This document shows, piece by piece, positions 61,227-64,000 of a stretch of 64,000 nt of DNA. A model generated the notes under the pieces. The model ran no database searches. It was not told the origin of the DNA and worked only from the letters and a program-made list of their open reading frames with translations. The position numbers and the translations under genes were made by a program. The number at the start of each line of letters is the position of its first letter. Position 1 is the stretch's first letter. Source of the DNA: Syncephalastrum monosporum B8922 (Eukaryota; Mucoromycota; Mucoromycetes; Mucorales; Syncephalastraceae); assembly GCA_000697355.1 (NCBI GenBank), contig JNEN01000777.1:1-64000 (forward strand). Direction: 5' to 3'.

Positions 61227-64000
61227 ATGTATCCGCATCAGAGCCCACCGCCTGTGCACAACCAATATCCGATGCAAGAGACCCACTTCTCGCCTCGCCA
61301 TGTGGACCGAGGATCGCCATTTGGTGATCCATATAATCATTCGGAGCAGGACTCCTTCCACACACCAGGCTATGACAACCAGCCTCTCTTGCAATCGCAG
61401 ATGTCTCCGGGTACCCCAGGTACCCCTGGTTCTGGAGGCATGAACTTTCGCCGTCCATTCAATGACGCTTCGCCTGGATCTCCACATCCCCAATTTGGCG
61501 GTGCATCTGGCTCGCCTATGATGTACGGTGGTGCGCCGCGTCGTCAGCCGCGTCGTTACAAGACGAGTAAGTTAGGCAATCCAAGAGTCCCACTTTAATT
61601 AATTTTTTGAAACACAGCCAAGAAGGTCAAGCTCACGCGTGGTAACTTGGTGCTGGACTGTCCTGTGCCTACCCGCCTGCTACGCTCGGTGCCCAAACGC
61701 GACACCAAGGAGTTCACCCATATGCGCTACACTGCCGCGACGTGCGATCCGAAGGATTTCGCCAATCAAGGCTATACCCTCCGCCAGCAATTGCTGGAAC
61801 GCCACACCGAATTATTCATTGTCCTCACCATGTACAATGTATGTTACACAATTTATTCTTATACATCATCGTGCTTATCTTTCCTTCTCGTTTTGTCTTT
61901 AGGAAGATGAGGTCCTCTTTGCGCGTACTATGCACGGTGTCATGAAAAACATTGCCCATCTGTGTGGTCGCGATCGGTCCAAAACTTGGGGCCCTGAAGG
62001 CTGGAAAAAGGTCACTGTCTGCGTCGTTTCGGACGGCCGTAACAAGATCAATCATCGCACCTTAAACCTGTTGGCTGCTCTGGGTGTCTACCAGGAAGGT
62101 GTGGCTAAGAACTTGGTTGGTGAGAAGGAAGTGACGGCTCATATTTACGAGGTACGGTTTCCGTAGTGACAAGAGTAGGCATTTGGCTCACATATGTAAC
62201 ATTGTAGTACACGACTCAGCTGTCTGTCGATCCTGAGATGAAATTCAAAGGCGCTGACAAAGGCCTGACACCCTGTCAAATGCTATTCTGCTTGAAGGAG
62301 AAGAACCAAAAGAAGATCAACTCTCACCGTTGGTTCTTCCAAGCCTTTGGTCCCCTGATAAATCCACATGTGTGTGTTCTCATTGATGTTGGTACCCGTC
62401 CTGGCGGTACATCCATTTACCACCTCTGGAAAGCCTTCGACATCAACTCCAACATTGCTGGTGCATGTGGTGAAATTCGTGCCATGACAGGTATACCACA
62501 GCTTCTTTTATTATATGTTTCTTGATGTTAGATCACCATCATGCTGACATGCCAAATTCAATTTCAGGCACAGCTGGCGTCGCACTGCTGAACCCATTGG
62601 TCGCTGCCCAGAACTTTGAGTACAAAATGTCCAACATTTTGGACAAACCCCTCGAGTCTGTTTTTGGCTACATTTCCGTTTTGCCCGGTGCCTTCTCGGC
62701 TTACCGTTATACCGCGCTTCAGAACGATGTGAACGGCCACGGTCCTCTCGAAAAGTACTTTTTGGGTGAAACGATGCACGGTGGTGATGCCGATATTTTC
62801 ACAGCCAACATGTATCTCGCCGAGGATCGTATTTTGTGTTACGAATTGGTAGCCAAGAAACACGCCCATTATGTGCTGCACTATGTCAACAGCAGCTACG
62901 GTGAAACCGATGTACCTGATCGCGTGCCTGAGCTGATTTCACAGCGTCGTCGTTGGCTCAATGGTTCCTTCTTTGCCGGTGCTTACGCTCTGTGGCATTG
63001 GCGTAAGGTTTGGTCGTCCGACCATTCCTTCTTCCGCAAGCTAATCTTTATGGTGGAGGATTTTTACAACACGATCAATATGATTTTCTCCTGGTTCGCC
63101 ATTGTAAGTGCATATTGAAACAAAAAGACAAAGACGCTGATATTTCTATCCAGGGCAACTTCTACTTGACCTTCTATATCTTGACACAGGCACTCAGCTC
63201 AGACGATCTCGAAAATAAGCCGTTTTCGGGCACTATCGCCAACATTATCCATCTTGTACTCAACTATTTATACTGCCTTTTGATGATCATCCAGTTCATC
63301 ATTGCTCTCGGTAACCGTCCTCAAGGCTCCAAGTGGGCTTATACCCTCAGTATGATCTTCTTTGGTCTCGTGATGGGTTACATGATGTTTGCCACCGTCT
63401 GGATTACCGTGGTTGGCGTCACCGCTGCCATTGAGGACTCACATGGATCGATCACAGCCATGCTTGGACAAGAGCTCTTCCGCAACATCATCGTCTCGGT
63501 CTGCGCAACCTACGTCATGTACTTTGTTGCCAGTTTCATGTTTATGGATCCCTGGCACATGTTTACCTCGTTTGTGCAATACGTAAGTTCTTGGTTTTGG
63601 ATTAACGAATTATATGACTTACCTTGATGCCTCAGATCTTTTTGGCGCCTAGCTACATCAATGTTCTGAACGTGTACGCATTCTGTAACATTCATGACGT
63701 TTCTTGGGGTACCAAGGGTGACTCCAAGGTTAACACCGATCTTGGTGTGGTCAAGCACAACAAGGATGAGGCCGGCGAGCATACAGCCGAAGTTGAGCTG
63801 CCGACGGAAGAAAAGGACTTGAACGCAGCCTACGAAGAGGCCTGTATGGAGCTTCAACGCAAACCTGAGGCACACGAGGAACACCGCGACGCTCAAACCA
63901 AGCAAGAAGATTACTACCGTTCTTTCCGTACTCGCCTGGTCCTTTTCTGGATTATCTCCAACCTGATCTTGATTGTTGCGATCACCAGTGCTGCCGACTA
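61227..64000 (+). CDS. Chitin synthase, class I/II type (3' end outside window)
   Basis: Plasma-membrane enzyme that polymerises UDP-GlcNAc into chitin. Exons: 61227-61566, 61618-61838, 61903-62151, 62208-62490, 62568-63103, 63154-63582, 63636->64000, all in phase, about 807 residues visible. A Pro/Gln/Ser-rich cytosolic N terminus ([17 protein letters not shown]) runs to about residue 115. The Chs N-terminal domain follows ([31 protein letters not shown]), then the catalytic core ([78 protein letters not shown]). Multiple membrane helices follow from about residue 590, and the window ends inside a further helix ([19 protein letters not shown]). The short N terminus and the order of motifs place it in division I (classes I-III). 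No myosin or cytochrome b5 domain. Confidence 0.96.

Overview
This is a nuclear contig from a filamentous fungus. I infer an early-diverging lineage, most likely Mucoromycota/Mucorales. Genes are split by many short introns (about 47-100 nt, one of 162 nt). The gene set is typical of such fungi: LEU1 isopropylmalate isomerase, an Mga2/Spt23 membrane-tethered regulator, a Mnn9-type mannosyltransferase, a class I/II chitin synthase, SERCA and TM9SF. A degraded LINE endonuclease resembles those of Mucorales. The species cannot be named from the sequence alone.

Layout. 0-12 kb: 3' part of a Rab4-like GTPase; an Old Yellow Enzyme on the minus strand; a 7-exon Mga2/Spt23-type factor (minus); a single-exon homeodomain protein (plus); an 8-exon glycerol-3-phosphate acyltransferase (minus). 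12-23 kb: accessory, gene-poor and repeat-bearing. It holds a small NDUFA4-like gene, a LINE relic, a candidate structured Pol III RNA, about 2.5 kb of frame-broken coding sequence, a G-rich minisatellite and glycine-rich exon-like modules. 23-26.5 kb: an MFS permease and an EI24/Rrt8-like membrane protein. 26.7-29 kb: LEU1 (minus), convergent with the EI24-like gene. 30.5-37 kb: a small membrane protein, a 14-exon TM9SF protein and a Lys/Glu/Ala-rich disordered protein with a repeated basic motif. 37-44 kb: MCM5 and SERCA in tandem on the minus strand, only 232 bp apart. 47.7-51 kb: NAD-glycerol-3-phosphate dehydrogenase and a Mnn9-like mannosyltransferase. 54-58.5 kb: a thaumatin-like secreted protein, and ferrochelatase diverging from a GPATCH11 homologue. 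61.2 kb to the end: chitin synthase, cut by the window edge.

Exon structures for Rab4, OYE, Mga2, GPAT, NDUFA4, MFS, EI24-like, TM9SF, the KEA-rich protein, MCM5, SERCA, GPD1, Mnn9-like, ferrochelatase, GPATCH11 and chitin synthase were worked out by hand. Splice sites were required to keep frame and to restore conserved family sequence, so they are predictions without transcript support.

How the genes relate. Mga2 (desaturase/lipid control) and GPAT (first step of glycerolipid synthesis) lie within 4 kb of each other with the homeobox gene between them. NAD-GPDH, 36 kb away, makes the GPAT substrate. TM9SF, Mnn9-like and chitin synthase all bear on the secretory pathway and cell wall. No phage, plasmid, CRISPR or clear gene-cluster system is present, and I saw no tRNA or rRNA gene. 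The most unusual items are the modular basic-motif protein at 35.2-36.9 kb, the candidate structured RNA at 16.3 kb, the decayed coding block at 17.6-20.2 kb, three well-supported GC-AG introns (one creating a 9-nt terminal exon), and an Old Yellow Enzyme lacking its usual substrate-binding asparagine.
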